From the NCBI RefSeq assembly GCF_011045115.1, contig NZ_JAAKZG010000001.1, forward strand, positions 434,001 to 498,000: a stretch of DNA of 64,000 bases, written 5' to 3'. Source of the DNA: Mesorhizobium zhangyense (GTDB lineage Bacteria; Pseudomonadota; Alphaproteobacteria; Rhizobiales; Rhizobiaceae). Positions 16,925 through 25,026 of the stretch are shown here, in pieces. The position numbers were made by a program, and so were the translations under genes. A model generated the notes under the pieces. That model did no database searches and had not been told where the DNA came from. It saw nothing but the letters and a program-made list of their open reading frames with translations. Position 1 is the first letter of the stretch, and every line of letters starts with the position of its first letter.

Positions 16925-17452
16925 TCAATAGGGCGAATAGCACTGCTGACGCGGGCCGTTATAGGGCTGGAACGTGTTGTCATAGGCCCGATAGGACCGG
17001 TAGCGGTTATAGCACCAACGCACATGGGCGTTGCCGCCACCGCGATATTCACGAACCGGCGGCGGTGCTGCTATTGCGCCACCGACGATTGCCCCGGTGA
17101 TAAATGCGGCAGCCGGGAACCAGTAGCCATTATATTCGCGGTAGCCGCGTCGGTAGTTTCGATAGCCGCGATGCCCGCGATAATAGTTGTAGTCGCCGCG
17201 GCGTTCGAAACGGCGTCCGTCACGACGCCCATCGCGCCAGCCTCGGCGAAAATCCCGCCTGTCGCCACGGAAGTGACGTGCGGAAGGAATGGCTCTGCGA
17301 TACGGGTCGTATTGTACCTGCTGTACGTCAGACTGCGTCGTTGCTGCCGGCGGCACATAGGCGGGTGCTGCGCTGGCTCCGGGTATGGCCGGTACGATCG
17401 CGAAGGACAATGCAAGCGCCGAAGCGCAGAGGCCTGAGAGAAACTTCTTCAT
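16925..17452 (-). CDS. BA14K-like secreted protein, Arg/Tyr/Gly-rich
   Basis: A 175-residue protein with a signal peptide ([20 protein letters not shown], probable cleavage after GASA near residue 29). The middle is extraordinarily rich in Arg, Gly and Tyr ([20 protein letters not shown]), then a short hydrophobic stretch with [14 protein letters not shown], and a C-terminal [19 protein letters not shown] segment ending in QCYSPY. That tail is the hallmark of the BA14K family, named for a 14-kDa immunoreactive Brucella protein; its lectin-like role is debated. The start at 17452 has GAGGAG six bases upstream; an in-frame start at 17506 lies before the ribosome site and is rejected. It has its own terminator. 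Confidence 0.85.
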   Translation of the reverse strand: MKKFLSGLCASALALSFAIVPAIPGASAAPAYVPPAATTQSDVQQVQYDPYRRAIPSARHFRGDRRDFRRGWRDGRRDGRRFERRGDYNYYRGHRGYRNYRRGYREYNGYWFPAAAFITGAIVGGAIAAPPPVREYRGGGNAHVRWCYNRYRSYRAYDNTFQPYNGPRQQCYSPY

Positions 17453-17828
17453 GATGATCTCCTCGCAAAGGATGAACTTGTCCCTTGTGCCCCAAGCAAC
17501 GTGCAAACGGCGCGATTGGTTCCCGCCGAATGCAAGTGATTGAAACGCAGTGATTTATGGCGCGTGATCGAGCCCGGCGCAAGAATGCTGCAAGCACGAA
17601 GTCGCGAGCGCGAACAAAGGCTGATGGACATTGCTTTTTCCGGTTGACCGGCAGGGGCACTCTCCCTATGTTCCGGCGCAATTTCGGGGCGGCTTTTGTG
17701 CGCTGCGAAACACTCGTTGCGGCTTTCGGCCGCCCGCTCTGAAATCGATGCATACGGATAACGTGGGCATTTCCGGCTTACCGGGGTTCAGGGCATTCGT
17801 TCTGACAAGAACACGGGTGATTGGTGAA
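17453..17828. other. Intergenic region between the BA14K-like gene and tRNA-Lys
   Basis: 376 bases without a convincing gene. Short frames here lack ribosome sites and protein-like composition. Its leftward end holds the 5' region of the BA14K-like gene, and a candidate rightward promoter lies at 17644-17671. Nothing else is recognisable. Confidence 0.5.
17644..17671 (+). promoter_or_regulatory. Candidate sigma-70 promoter upstream of tRNA-Lys
   Basis: TTGACC (17644-17649) and CTATGT (17666-17671) with a 16-base spacer resemble the rhizobial consensus (CTTGAC-N17-CTATAT). It points toward the tRNA gene, whose mature 5' end lies about 150 bases downstream. No better promoter is seen closer to the tRNA. 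Confidence 0.42.
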
Positions 17829-17904
17829 GGGCTGGTAGCTCAGATGGTAGAGCACGGAACTTTTAATTCTGGGGTCATGGGTTCGAGTCCCATCCAGCCC
17901 ACCA
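17829..17904 (+). tRNA. tRNA-Lys (anticodon TTT)
   Basis: A complete 76-base cloverleaf including an encoded CCA. The acceptor stem GGGCTGG pairs with CCAGCCC; the D arm is GCTC-AGATGGTA-GAGC; the anticodon stem CGGAA/TTCTG holds the loop CTTTTAA with anticodon TTT; the T arm is ATGGG-TTCGAGT-CCCAT. It separates the left core block from the catabolic block that begins with the LuxR-type gene. Confidence 0.97.
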
Positions 17905-18017
17905 ACACCAATTTCGGCCTCTGATTTTATTGGCTTTTTGCCCGTGCTCAAGTGGGCGACGGGTCTGAACTGCGAAGGCAGTTTATACAGGGCCCAAGCG
18001 CAACGACTTGAGGTTCC

Positions 18018-18821
18018 TCAATGTGTAGTCAACAGGCGCTGGACGAGTTCGGTGCGGTTGTGTGCGTGCAGCTTCTGGCAGAGGCTGCCAATATGGTCCT
18101 TGACCGTATAGGCCGATATTCCGAGGGCTCGTGCGATCTCCTTGTTGGACTGGCCGTGGCACAGCAGCAGTGCCACTTCGCGCGAGCGCGTCGGCAGTTG
18201 GTTCAGGGCTGATGCATTGGCCAGTGACGCGTATTCGCTGTGTGAGGCCGCGCCGGACTGCGAAATCCAAGCAGGTGGAGCGCCATTGAGCCGACCGGTC
18301 TCGACCATTGTGGTGAGCGCGAGTGATCCGGCCCGGCAAAGGATCTGCATGCTGTCAACGGCCGGTGACGCATAGGCACCCACTTCGCCCTGGTTGGCCG
18401 TATAGACGACGCCGACCACGCGGTTGTCGACACGAAGCGGCCCCGCCATGCAATGCACGAACCCCCAGCGCCGCAGCAGCTCGAAATTGTTGCAGCTTTG
18501 CCAGCCGGCGGCGCCGACAAGCGTCGAGCCGTCCACGGGCTGGCCCTTCTCGCAGATATAGGCCAGCAGCGGATCGTATTTGTCGAATTCGGCGCTGTAC
18601 TCCTGGATGAACCCATCCGGCGCCTGCTTGCTGTAGAACAGATAGGGTTTGTCCCGGTCGAGCAGATAGAGGCCTACCGTCGGCGATCCGATCAGCCGGC
18701 CGATCTCGCGGTGGCAGGCGTCGCCGAGCGCTTCCAGCGAGCGGCTGGCGGCAACGTTGAGCGCGGCATCGCTGACCGCGCCCGCCGAGTAGTCCGCTAT
18801 CGTGGCCGGGGACCGGCGCAT
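18018..18821 (-). CDS. LuxR-family transcriptional regulator
   Basis: A 267-residue regulator. The C-terminal 60 residues are a GerE/LuxR helix-turn-helix: LPTRSREVALLLCHGQSNKEIA, then ALGISAYTVKDHIGSLCQKL. The N-terminal 190 residues look like a GAF-type sensor, not an acyl-homoserine-lactone pocket, with segments such as PTVGLYLLDRDKPYLFYSKQ and GPLRVDNRVVGVVYTANQGE. It lies 147 bases downstream of, and in the same direction as, the flavin-dependent monooxygenase gene, so it is the likely activator of that cluster. The dyad at 20271-20306 is a candidate target. The ligand is unknown. No synthase gene of the LuxI type is nearby. Confidence 0.88.
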   Translation of the reverse strand: MRRSPATIADYSAGAVSDAALNVAASRSLEALGDACHREIGRLIGSPTVGLYLLDRDKPYLFYSKQAPDGFIQEYSAEFDKYDPLLAYICEKGQPVDGSTLVGAAGWQSCNNFELLRRWGFVHCMAGPLRVDNRVVGVVYTANQGEVGAYASPAVDSMQILCRAGSLALTTMVETGRLNGAPPAWISQSGAASHSEYASLANASALNQLPTRSREVALLLCHGQSNKEIARALGISAYTVKDHIGSLCQKLHAHNRTELVQRLLTTH

Positions 18822-18968
18822 CTGTCATTCCTCCTTTTGCCCGCGCCCATTTTTAGGCTTGTCGGACACGGCAAGGCTCGCCACCCTCAGCGAGCACCCT
18901 GTTTGCCGGACAAGGAGTTTCCAGCAAAAGCAGGAAAAAGCAAGCGGGTGCGTGCGATCCCGCGACGG

Positions 18969-20192
18969 TCAGCCGTCGACGCCGAACACGCCCCATTTCG
19001 CGTCCGCCCCGACAGCGCCGAGATAGACGCGTCCGCATTCCTGGACGATCTCGTCAGCCATCAAAATGTGCTGCGTTCCCGAATGGATGTCGCGGTAGAA
19101 GCGCTGCATGATGCCATTGTGCAGGGAAGCGCCCCGTGCAGCCCGGTGGGCGAAGGTGCCGACATCCGATATCACGTCATGCACATGGCGCATCGCCAGT
19201 TTCACATCGGCGATCTGTTCGAGCGAAGCTTCGCCGCCTTCGGCGAAGGTTTCGGCCATGCTCGTCCATGCCTGATAGGCAAAGGCGCGGGCTGAACGAA
19301 AACGCGCCTCGGCGCGGGCGAATTCATATTTGAACGTCGCGCTTTCGTTCATCTTGCCGAAGGCATCGACGCGTTTGGCGGCAAGCTTGGCCAGTTCGTC
19401 CAGCATGCGCCGGCCGACGCCCAGCGCCCATGTCGTGTGGCCCCAGGCGGTATAGCCGACCAATCCGAGGCTGCCCTGCGGACCGCCGCGCTTGGCATTG
19501 CCCTCGTTGAGGCCGTAGCAAAGGTGATGCGGTACGAAGAGCTCGTCAGCGTCCTTCAGCGTGTAATCGAAGCTGCCGGTAGCGCGCAGGCCAAGCACGT
19601 CCCAATTGCCTTTCAGCTCGATCGTCGCGCGCGGGTGATGGGTGACGACGACTTCCGGCTGGCCGTTCGGCTGCATCACCATGGTCTTGCCGGTCGCGTC
19701 GGTGACGAAACAGCCGGAATGGATCCACTCGGCGTGCTGGATGCCGCTGCCATAGGCCCAATGGCCGCGGATCATGTAGCCGCCGTCGACCGGCCTTGCA
19801 TAGCCTCGCGGCACGCCATTGCCGGCGACCATGACGTCGGGTCCATGCGCGAAGATATCGCTGGCGCCCTTGTCGGAAACGAACAGCGACATCACTCCGC
19901 CGACAGCGTTGTTGACGATGACGCACCATCCCGCTGAACCATGTGCCCATGCGACACGCTCGCCGAGCCGCATGGCATCGACATGGGAAAGCTCTGCGCC
20001 GCCGACCTCCTTCGGCATCATCATGCTGTAGAGCCCGGCATCCTGCAGAAGCTTGAACGTGCCGTCGGCAAGCCGGTTCAGCTGTTCGCTTTCTTCCGCC
20101 GCCGCCTCGATTGCCGGGAGGATGCTTTCGACGCGTGCCGTCATCTCGGCGAGCGATGGCTTGGCGGCTTGTTTGAGATTGGCAACAGGCAT
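18969..20192 (-). CDS. Flavin-dependent monooxygenase of acyl-CoA dehydrogenase fold
   Basis: A 407-residue protein with the acyl-CoA dehydrogenase fold. Recognisable parts are the N-terminal helix with LQDAGLYSMMMPKEVGGAELSH, the central AHGSAGWCVIVNNAVGG, and the C-terminal helical domain with RAARGASLHNGIMQRFYRDIHSG. These features point to the two-component flavin monooxygenase group (HsaA, HpaB-like C2 components, DszC-like), not to true acyl-CoA dehydrogenases. A separate FMN reductase gene is divergent at 20413, which supports a two-component hydroxylase. ATG 20192 is chosen because GTGGAG precedes it; upstream in-frame starts extend into low-quality sequence. The substrate is unknown; an aromatic or heterocyclic compound is likely given the hydrolase, cupin and MFS transporter next door. 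Confidence 0.82.
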   Translation of the reverse strand: MPVANLKQAAKPSLAEMTARVESILPAIEAAAEESEQLNRLADGTFKLLQDAGLYSMMMPKEVGGAELSHVDAMRLGERVAWAHGSAGWCVIVNNAVGGVMSLFVSDKGASDIFAHGPDVMVAGNGVPRGYARPVDGGYMIRGHWAYGSGIQHAEWIHSGCFVTDATGKTMVMQPNGQPEVVVTHHPRATIELKGNWDVLGLRATGSFDYTLKDADELFVPHHLCYGLNEGNAKRGGPQGSLGLVGYTAWGHTTWALGVGRRMLDELAKLAAKRVDAFGKMNESATFKYEFARAEARFRSARAFAYQAWTSMAETFAEGGEASLEQIADVKLAMRHVHDVISDVGTFAHRAARGASLHNGIMQRFYRDIHSGTQHILMADEIVQECGRVYLGAVGADAKWGVFGVDG

Positions 20193-20270
20193 GTTCACGG
20201 GCTCCACCCTTGTCTTTCGGTTGTCGGGCCAGGCTCGGCGGCCTGGTTCTTCCTCGTGGCAGTGTTCCAA

Positions 20271-20306
20271 TGGGGCAGCCCCCCAGCAACCCCCCCAACT
20301 GGGGGG
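20271..20306. promoter_or_regulatory. G/C-tract dyads between divergent monooxygenase and FMN reductase genes
   Basis: A perfect inverted repeat CCCCCC-AACT-GGGGGG at 20291-20306 stands next to a second, weaker one (TGGGG then CCCCCCA, 20271-20285). Both lie in the 220-base divergent promoter region. Such paired dyads fit a shared operator, plausibly for the LuxR-type regulator encoded at 18018-18821. Confidence 0.5.
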
Positions 20307-20412
20307 ATTGTGCGCCTCGCCCTACACTTGAAAAATGCAGGTCGACGGGAATTGAAGCGCGGCCCGCACAAGAACCAAGAGCCGGCGGCGCTGATCTGGG
20401 AGTATCGTATCG

Positions 20413-20964
20413 ATGGCTGGCATCAGGGTCATCGGCTTCTGCGGCAACACGCAGAGGCCGTCGAAAACACGCGCGCTTGTCGAGGCCGTCTCCGGCAATC
20501 TGCGCAAACGCCACGGCATCGACGTTGATATCTTCGATCTCGTCGATGCCGGCGAAGGGCTAGGCGCGTATTCGCCGGCCGGACTGAGTGGACGTGCCAA
20601 GGCGATCGTCGATGCGATCGAGAGCGCCGATGCCCTCATCGTCGGCAGCCCGGTCTACAAGGGCTCTTACACCGGCCTGTTCAAGCACGTATTCGATCTG
20701 GTTCAGCCGACCGCGCTGGTCAATCGCCCGGTGCTGCTCACCGCCACCGGCGGCGGCGCACGTCATTGCCTCGTGGTCGAGCATCAGCTCCGGCCGCTGT
20801 TCGGCTTCTTCGAGGCCTGCACCATCCCAACCGCCATCTATGCCAGCGAAACGGATTTTTCCGACGGCATTCCCTCAAGTCCGTTCGTGCTGCAACGCAT
20901 CGCCGCCGCCGTTGATCAACTGGCGAGCCTGGTCGGGCGTCCCGGCTGCGTCGCTGCCGAATAG
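20413..20964 (+). CDS. NAD(P)H-dependent FMN reductase
   Basis: A 183-residue flavodoxin-like protein of the NADPH-dependent FMN reductase family (as MsuE/SsuE). The FMN-phosphate loop is GFCGNTQRPSKTRALVE near residues 8-24, and the isoalloxazine contact segment is GSPVYKGSYTGLFKHVFDL near 78-96. It would supply reduced FMN to the divergently encoded monooxygenase. It is the first gene of a rightward unit: the hydrolase follows after 17 bases, then the cupin after 38. The assignment of cofactor is well supported; partnership is inferred from position. Confidence 0.88.
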   Translation: MAGIRVIGFCGNTQRPSKTRALVEAVSGNLRKRHGIDVDIFDLVDAGEGLGAYSPAGLSGRAKAIVDAIESADALIVGSPVYKGSYTGLFKHVFDLVQPTALVNRPVLLTATGGGARHCLVVEHQLRPLFGFFEACTIPTAIYASETDFSDGIPSSPFVLQRIAAAVDQLASLVGRPGCVAAE

Positions 20965-20981
20965 CAAGGAGTTTTCGAACG

Positions 20982-21791
20982 ATGAACCAGGCAATCGTCT
21001 CCAGATCTGCTCCTGCAATGAGCGGCTTCGAGCGCGCCGAATATGATATCGGCGGCGTGCGCACCGTCGTGCACAGCCTCGGCAAGGGCAGGCCGCTGGT
21101 CTTTCTCCATGGCGCCGGCACTTTTCCCGGCTTCGAATTCGCGCGTCTTCTGGCTGCCGATGCGCGCGTGATCATTCCCTATCATCCAGGCTTCGGCGAA
21201 TCCGCCGATGACGAGCACATCACATCGATCGACGACCATGTGCTGCATTATGCCGACCTGTTCGATCGTCTCGGCCTCGCAGAGTTCGACCTTGCCGGCT
21301 TCTCGTTTGGCGGCTGGATCGCCGCGGAATATGCCGCGCGCATGAGCAGCCGCCTGCGCCGGCTGGCACTGGTCGCGCCGGCCGGGCTGGTGGTGCGCGC
21401 GCATCCGGCGCCGGACCTTTCGATTGTCGCGCCGCATGATTTGCCGGGCTACCTGACGCATGATCCGCAAGTGGCGATCGGCTATTTCCCGAAGTCGCCG
21501 GACCCGGCCTTCGACCAGTCGCTCGGTCGCGAGATGATGGCGTTCGGCAAGCTTCTCGGCGACGAGCCGCAGGGCAATCCGAAGCTTGACCGCTGGCTCC
21601 ATCGCATCGGTGTTCCGACGCTGCTGCTTTGGGGCAGTGAGGACCGGATGCGCCCGGCAGCCCAGGCGTCCGCCTGGCTGAACGAACTTCCAAACGCGCG
21701 GTTCGAACAGGTGGCGGATGCGGGTCATCTCCTGTTCGAGGAAAAGCCGCAGGCCGCCGTCGCAATCCTTCGCGACTTCCTCGCCGCGTGA
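20982..21791 (+). CDS. Alpha/beta-fold hydrolase
   Basis: A 269-residue alpha/beta hydrolase with oxyanion motif FLHGAGTFPGF, nucleophile elbow GFSFGG (Ser about residue 108), the acid in LLWGSEDRMRP and the His in DAGHLLFEEKPQ. The size and motifs match the ester, lactone and C-C hydrolases seen in aromatic degradation pathways. An AAGGAG ribosome site precedes the ATG. It lies 17 bases after the FMN reductase and 38 before the cupin, so it is probably co-expressed. The reaction (ester cleavage or ring-cleavage product hydrolysis) cannot be decided from sequence. Confidence 0.88.
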   Translation: MNQAIVSRSAPAMSGFERAEYDIGGVRTVVHSLGKGRPLVFLHGAGTFPGFEFARLLAADARVIIPYHPGFGESADDEHITSIDDHVLHYADLFDRLGLAEFDLAGFSFGGWIAAEYAARMSSRLRRLALVAPAGLVVRAHPAPDLSIVAPHDLPGYLTHDPQVAIGYFPKSPDPAFDQSLGREMMAFGKLLGDEPQGNPKLDRWLHRIGVPTLLLWGSEDRMRPAAQASAWLNELPNARFEQVADAGHLLFEEKPQAAVAILRDFLAA

Positions 21792-21829
21792 AGACCACCG
21801 AACCGACACATCTCGAAAAGGACAGACCA

Positions 21830-22273
21830 ATGATTGTGATGCAGGCCGGCGTGACCAAAAGCGAGGAAGCCTATGACGGCGCCAAATGGAGCATTCTCGG
21901 CCAGACCTACACGCTGAAACAACAGTCGGATGCCTCCATGGCCTGGCATGCGATCCTGCCGCCCGGCACCTTCGTGCCGCCGCACACGCATCCGACGCAG
22001 GACGAGTTCATCTCGGTCTTTGAAGGCCGTCTCGACCTCTGGCTCAACGGCAAGGAAGTCATCGCCAACGCCGGCGATCTCATCCGCCTGCCGATGGGCG
22101 AACCGCACGGCATCTTCAACAAATCCTCCGCTACGGTCAGCAGCCTGTTCTGGGTGTCGCCGACGCGGGCGCTGCGCGGCCTGTTCGAACGCATCCACAA
22201 TGTCGGCGATCCGGCCGAAGTGGTGCGCATCGCCGCCGAGCACGAGGTCGACTTCCTGCCACCACCGGCCTGA
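21830..22273 (+). CDS. Cupin-domain protein
   Basis: A 147-residue single-domain cupin. Motif 1 is visible as PPHTHPTQDEFISVFEGRLDLWLNG (two His and one Glu as probable metal ligands) and motif 2 as AGDLIRLPMGEPHGIFN with the fourth ligand His. It could be a small dioxygenase, an isomerase or a binding protein. ATG 21830 is chosen because AAAAGGA lies a short distance upstream; an in-frame GTG at 21788, which would overlap the hydrolase stop, is a less likely start. It belongs to the same unit as the hydrolase and FMN reductase. Confidence 0.85.
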   Translation: MIVMQAGVTKSEEAYDGAKWSILGQTYTLKQQSDASMAWHAILPPGTFVPPHTHPTQDEFISVFEGRLDLWLNGKEVIANAGDLIRLPMGEPHGIFNKSSATVSSLFWVSPTRALRGLFERIHNVGDPAEVVRIAAEHEVDFLPPPA

Positions 22274-22399
22274 AGCCATCCATGTCTTTCCCGTTCGCTG
22301 CCATTGCGGCGCGCGGGAACCGGGTACGGCCCGGCAATCACGAACGCCGCAAAGGCGCATCAATTCGCGAAAATAAATTTCCGAACAGGGGAACGGACA

Positions 22400-23677
22400 A
22401 TGAATTGGGATACGATTTCTGAAACGGACAGATCACATATAAAACGCTGGCAATTCGGTATGCTGGCGCTCGCACTGATATGCGAGATCTTTCTCGCTGC
22501 GGACTGGTACGCCTTTGCGGCGGTCATTCCCTTCATCTCGGAGACGCTGCAACTCGATCCGGCTCAGGCCGGCCTGGCGCAAGGCATCTTCGCGCTGACA
22601 TATGGCCTCGGCATGATCGTGTGGTCGCAGGTCAGCCGCGGCATGAGCGCCCGCAACATGCTCCTGATCGGCCTTGCCGGCACCGGCCTTGGTATGGTGC
22701 TGCAGGTCTATGTCCAGAGCTATGGCCAGTTGATCGCGCTGCGGCTTTTCATCGGCTTCTTCGATGCCGCGATCTTCCTCGGCAACATGAAGCTGGTCAT
22801 CGGCTGGTTTCCACAGGCGCGGCGCGGCAGCATCGTCGGTATGATCCTGGCTGCCTACAGCCTTGCCATAACGCTCGACTTCGCGCTCGGAATCCCGCTT
22901 ACCATCGCCTATGGCTGGCGCACATTCTTTGCCCTGCTGGCCGGCGGAACCCTGCTCGTCGCGCTTGCAATCGTGCTGTTCGGTCGCAATGGCCCGGCCG
23001 AGATCGGCGTGCGTGGCTTTGCCTGGGAAGAGCCGCTGCCGCGTGGTGCGGCGATCCCGCTCAGCGCCATCTTCCGCTCGCGGTGGATTTTGGTCGGGGG
23101 TCTCGGCATCGCCGCCTGTACGCTCGCTATCGCCGGTACTGCAACCTGGGTGGTGCCTGCCTATATCGCCGTCCAGAACATGCCGGTGGAAGATGCCGCC
23201 CTGGTCGGCACGCTGATGGGCCTGTCGCAGGTGGTGTTCCTCGTCATCGGTGGTTACGTAGCCGATCGCATCGGCAAGGCCTTCATGATCAAGTTCGGCA
23301 CGGTGCTGGCGCTGCTCACTGCAATCGCCTTCACGGTAGCCACAATCTATCCGATGGATTTCGGTTGGCTTCTGCTCTTCGCCGGTCTTAGTGGCATTGC
23401 CGTCTTCGGCGGTGGTGCGATCTTCTCGCTGCTCAGCGAAAAGTATCCCGATGAACTGGCAACCGCGGCGGTCGGTTACGCCGAAGTCTTCGGCGTGGTG
23501 TCGAGCTTCCTGTCGCCATGGATGATGGGCCTGGTGATCCGCGCCTCAGGCGGCTCCTTCACGGAGGCGTTCGTGGCGTTCGCGGTCGTTGAGGCGATCT
23601 TCCTTATCGTCCTCGTTATCCTGGCGCGGGAGAACGTCGGGAGGGCAGGGGTCGTTGCTCCGGTCGCGACCAACTGA
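22400..23677 (+). CDS. Major facilitator superfamily transporter
   Basis: A 425-residue protein with about 12 membrane helices. After a short polar start, helix 1 carries ICEIFLAADWYAFAAVIPF; the loop between helices 2 and 3 has the MFS signature region (QVSRGMSARNM), and the second half repeats it as GYVADRIGKAFM. The general architecture is that of organic-anion/proton symporters. The start at 22400 has AGGGGAA upstream; an earlier in-frame start at 22304 is rejected. It follows the cupin after 126 bases and probably imports the substrate of the monooxygenase module. Confidence 0.88.
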   Translation: MNWDTISETDRSHIKRWQFGMLALALICEIFLAADWYAFAAVIPFISETLQLDPAQAGLAQGIFALTYGLGMIVWSQVSRGMSARNMLLIGLAGTGLGMVLQVYVQSYGQLIALRLFIGFFDAAIFLGNMKLVIGWFPQARRGSIVGMILAAYSLAITLDFALGIPLTIAYGWRTFFALLAGGTLLVALAIVLFGRNGPAEIGVRGFAWEEPLPRGAAIPLSAIFRSRWILVGGLGIAACTLAIAGTATWVVPAYIAVQNMPVEDAALVGTLMGLSQVVFLVIGGYVADRIGKAFMIKFGTVLALLTAIAFTVATIYPMDFGWLLLFAGLSGIAVFGGGAIFSLLSEKYPDELATAAVGYAEVFGVVSSFLSPWMMGLVIRASGGSFTEAFVAFAVVEAIFLIVLVILARENVGRAGVVAPVATN

Positions 23678-23717
23678 AGTCAGCAGGATCGCATTTATCT
23701 GCTCTTGTTTCGAGAGT

Positions 23718-23761
23718 CCGGGCGCCCGCTAAAGCAGCAGATCGCTGACGGTGGCGCCCGG
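23718..23761. terminator. Inverted repeat between convergent MFS and uxuA genes
   Basis: Nine-base arms CCGGGCGCC and GGCGCCCGG are separated by 26 bases in the 101-base gap between two convergent genes. A bidirectional terminator is possible, but there is no T-run and the loop is long, so confidence is limited. Confidence 0.35.
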
Positions 23762-23778
23762 CGGTTGAGCACCGACCG

Positions 23779-24969
23779 TCATGCAGCATCGATCTTCTCG
23801 ATAGCGGCCATCACACCGCGAAGCTCGGCAAGTCCGCGAAGACGGCCGATTACCGGATAGCCGGGATGGGTTTTTCGCGATGCGTCGTCGATCAATTCAT
23901 GGCCGTGGTCGGGGCGCATTGGAATATTCCAGTCCATGCGTCCTTCGGCCTTGCGGCGCCTGCACTCGGCCATAAGCACGCGCACCAGCGCCACCATGTC
24001 GGTGTCGCCGCCGAGATGATCCGCTTCCACGAAGGAGCCATCGGCTTCCCTGGCGACGTTGCGCAGGTGGGCGAAATGGATTTTGTCGGCGAAGCGTCTT
24101 GCGATCGCCGGCACGTCGTTAGCCGGGTTTGCACCGAGCGAGCCGGAGCACAATGTCAGCCCGTTTGACGGAGACGGCACAGCCGACAGGATGAAGTCGA
24201 TGTCATCGGCATTGGAGACGATGCGGTCGAGGCCGAACAGCGGGCGGGGCGGATCATCCGGATGCACGCAAAGTCGCACGCCCACCTCTTCCGCGGTTGG
24301 GACCACCTCGCGCAGAAAGCGGACGTAATTGGCTTGAAGATCGGTCCGCGACACTTGCTTGTAGCGATCCAGCATGGCGCGCAGGCCCGGCACGTCGTAG
24401 CGATCATAGGCGCCGGGCAGACCAGCCATGATGTTGGCCAGCAGCTTTTCCCTGTCGCTTTCGGAAGAACTCTGGAACCAGCTCCGCGCCCGATTGAGAG
24501 TGGTCTCGTCGTGCTCGTCCTCCGCACCCGGCCGCTTCAGCATGTAGCAATCGAAGGCCGCATATTCGTGAACATTGAAGCGTAGCGCGGTGCCGCCGCC
24601 GGGAAGGGGGGCATCCAGTTGCGTGCGGGTCCAGTCGAGGATCGGCATGAAATTATAACAGACCACCTCGATGCCGCAGGCGGCAAGATTGCGCAAAGAT
24701 TGGCGATAGGCATCGAAGATCGGCTCCAACCCGTCGCCGCCAAGCTTGACGCTCTCATGCACCGGCAGGCTTTCCACCACGCGCCATTTCAGGCCCAGCG
24801 AGACATCGGTCTCGATGATTGCCTGCCGTTTGCGGATTTCTTCGACAGTCCAGACATGTCCGTAAGGAATATGATGCAGCGCGGTGACGATGCCCCGCGC
24901 GCAGGCCTGGCGCACATGCTTGAGTTCGCAGGCGTCATCTGGGCCGAACCAGCGCCAGGTTTCTTCCAT
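23779..24969 (-). CDS. uxuA: Mannonate dehydratase
   Basis: Dehydrates D-mannonate to 2-keto-3-deoxy-D-gluconate (EC 4.2.1.8) in hexuronate breakdown. The 396-residue protein has the UxuA-type TIM-barrel pattern: start EETWRWFGPDDACELKHVRQ, then ALHHIPYGHVW. Metal-site residues include His in CVHPDDPPRP, Cys in LTLCSGSLGANP, His in IHFAHLRN and Asp in MRPDHGHELIDD. It is the last gene of a leftward unit of eight genes (gntR to uxuA) and lies 57 bases after the ABC ATPase gene. It is the best functional anchor of that operon, which it ties to uronic acids or aldonates. Confidence 0.95.
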   Translation of the reverse strand: MEETWRWFGPDDACELKHVRQACARGIVTALHHIPYGHVWTVEEIRKRQAIIETDVSLGLKWRVVESLPVHESVKLGGDGLEPIFDAYRQSLRNLAACGIEVVCYNFMPILDWTRTQLDAPLPGGGTALRFNVHEYAAFDCYMLKRPGAEDEHDETTLNRARSWFQSSSESDREKLLANIMAGLPGAYDRYDVPGLRAMLDRYKQVSRTDLQANYVRFLREVVPTAEEVGVRLCVHPDDPPRPLFGLDRIVSNADDIDFILSAVPSPSNGLTLCSGSLGANPANDVPAIARRFADKIHFAHLRNVAREADGSFVEADHLGGDTDMVALVRVLMAECRRRKAEGRMDWNIPMRPDHGHELIDDASRKTHPGYPVIGRLRGLAELRGVMAAIEKIDAA

Positions 24970-25026
24970 TGCATCAGCTCCGATTGGGCATTTCGTCAGA
25001 TTTTGTCGTGGCCACCCGACGGACCA

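Noticed and set aside
17829-17904. tRNA-Lys as an integration site of a genomic island
   Set aside because: No integrase gene and no second copy of the tRNA 3' end was found in the window, so an island boundary cannot be claimed.
23718-23761. Riboswitch downstream of the MFS gene
   Set aside because: Only simple 9-base arms with a long loop are present, between two gene ends, so a terminator is the simpler reading.
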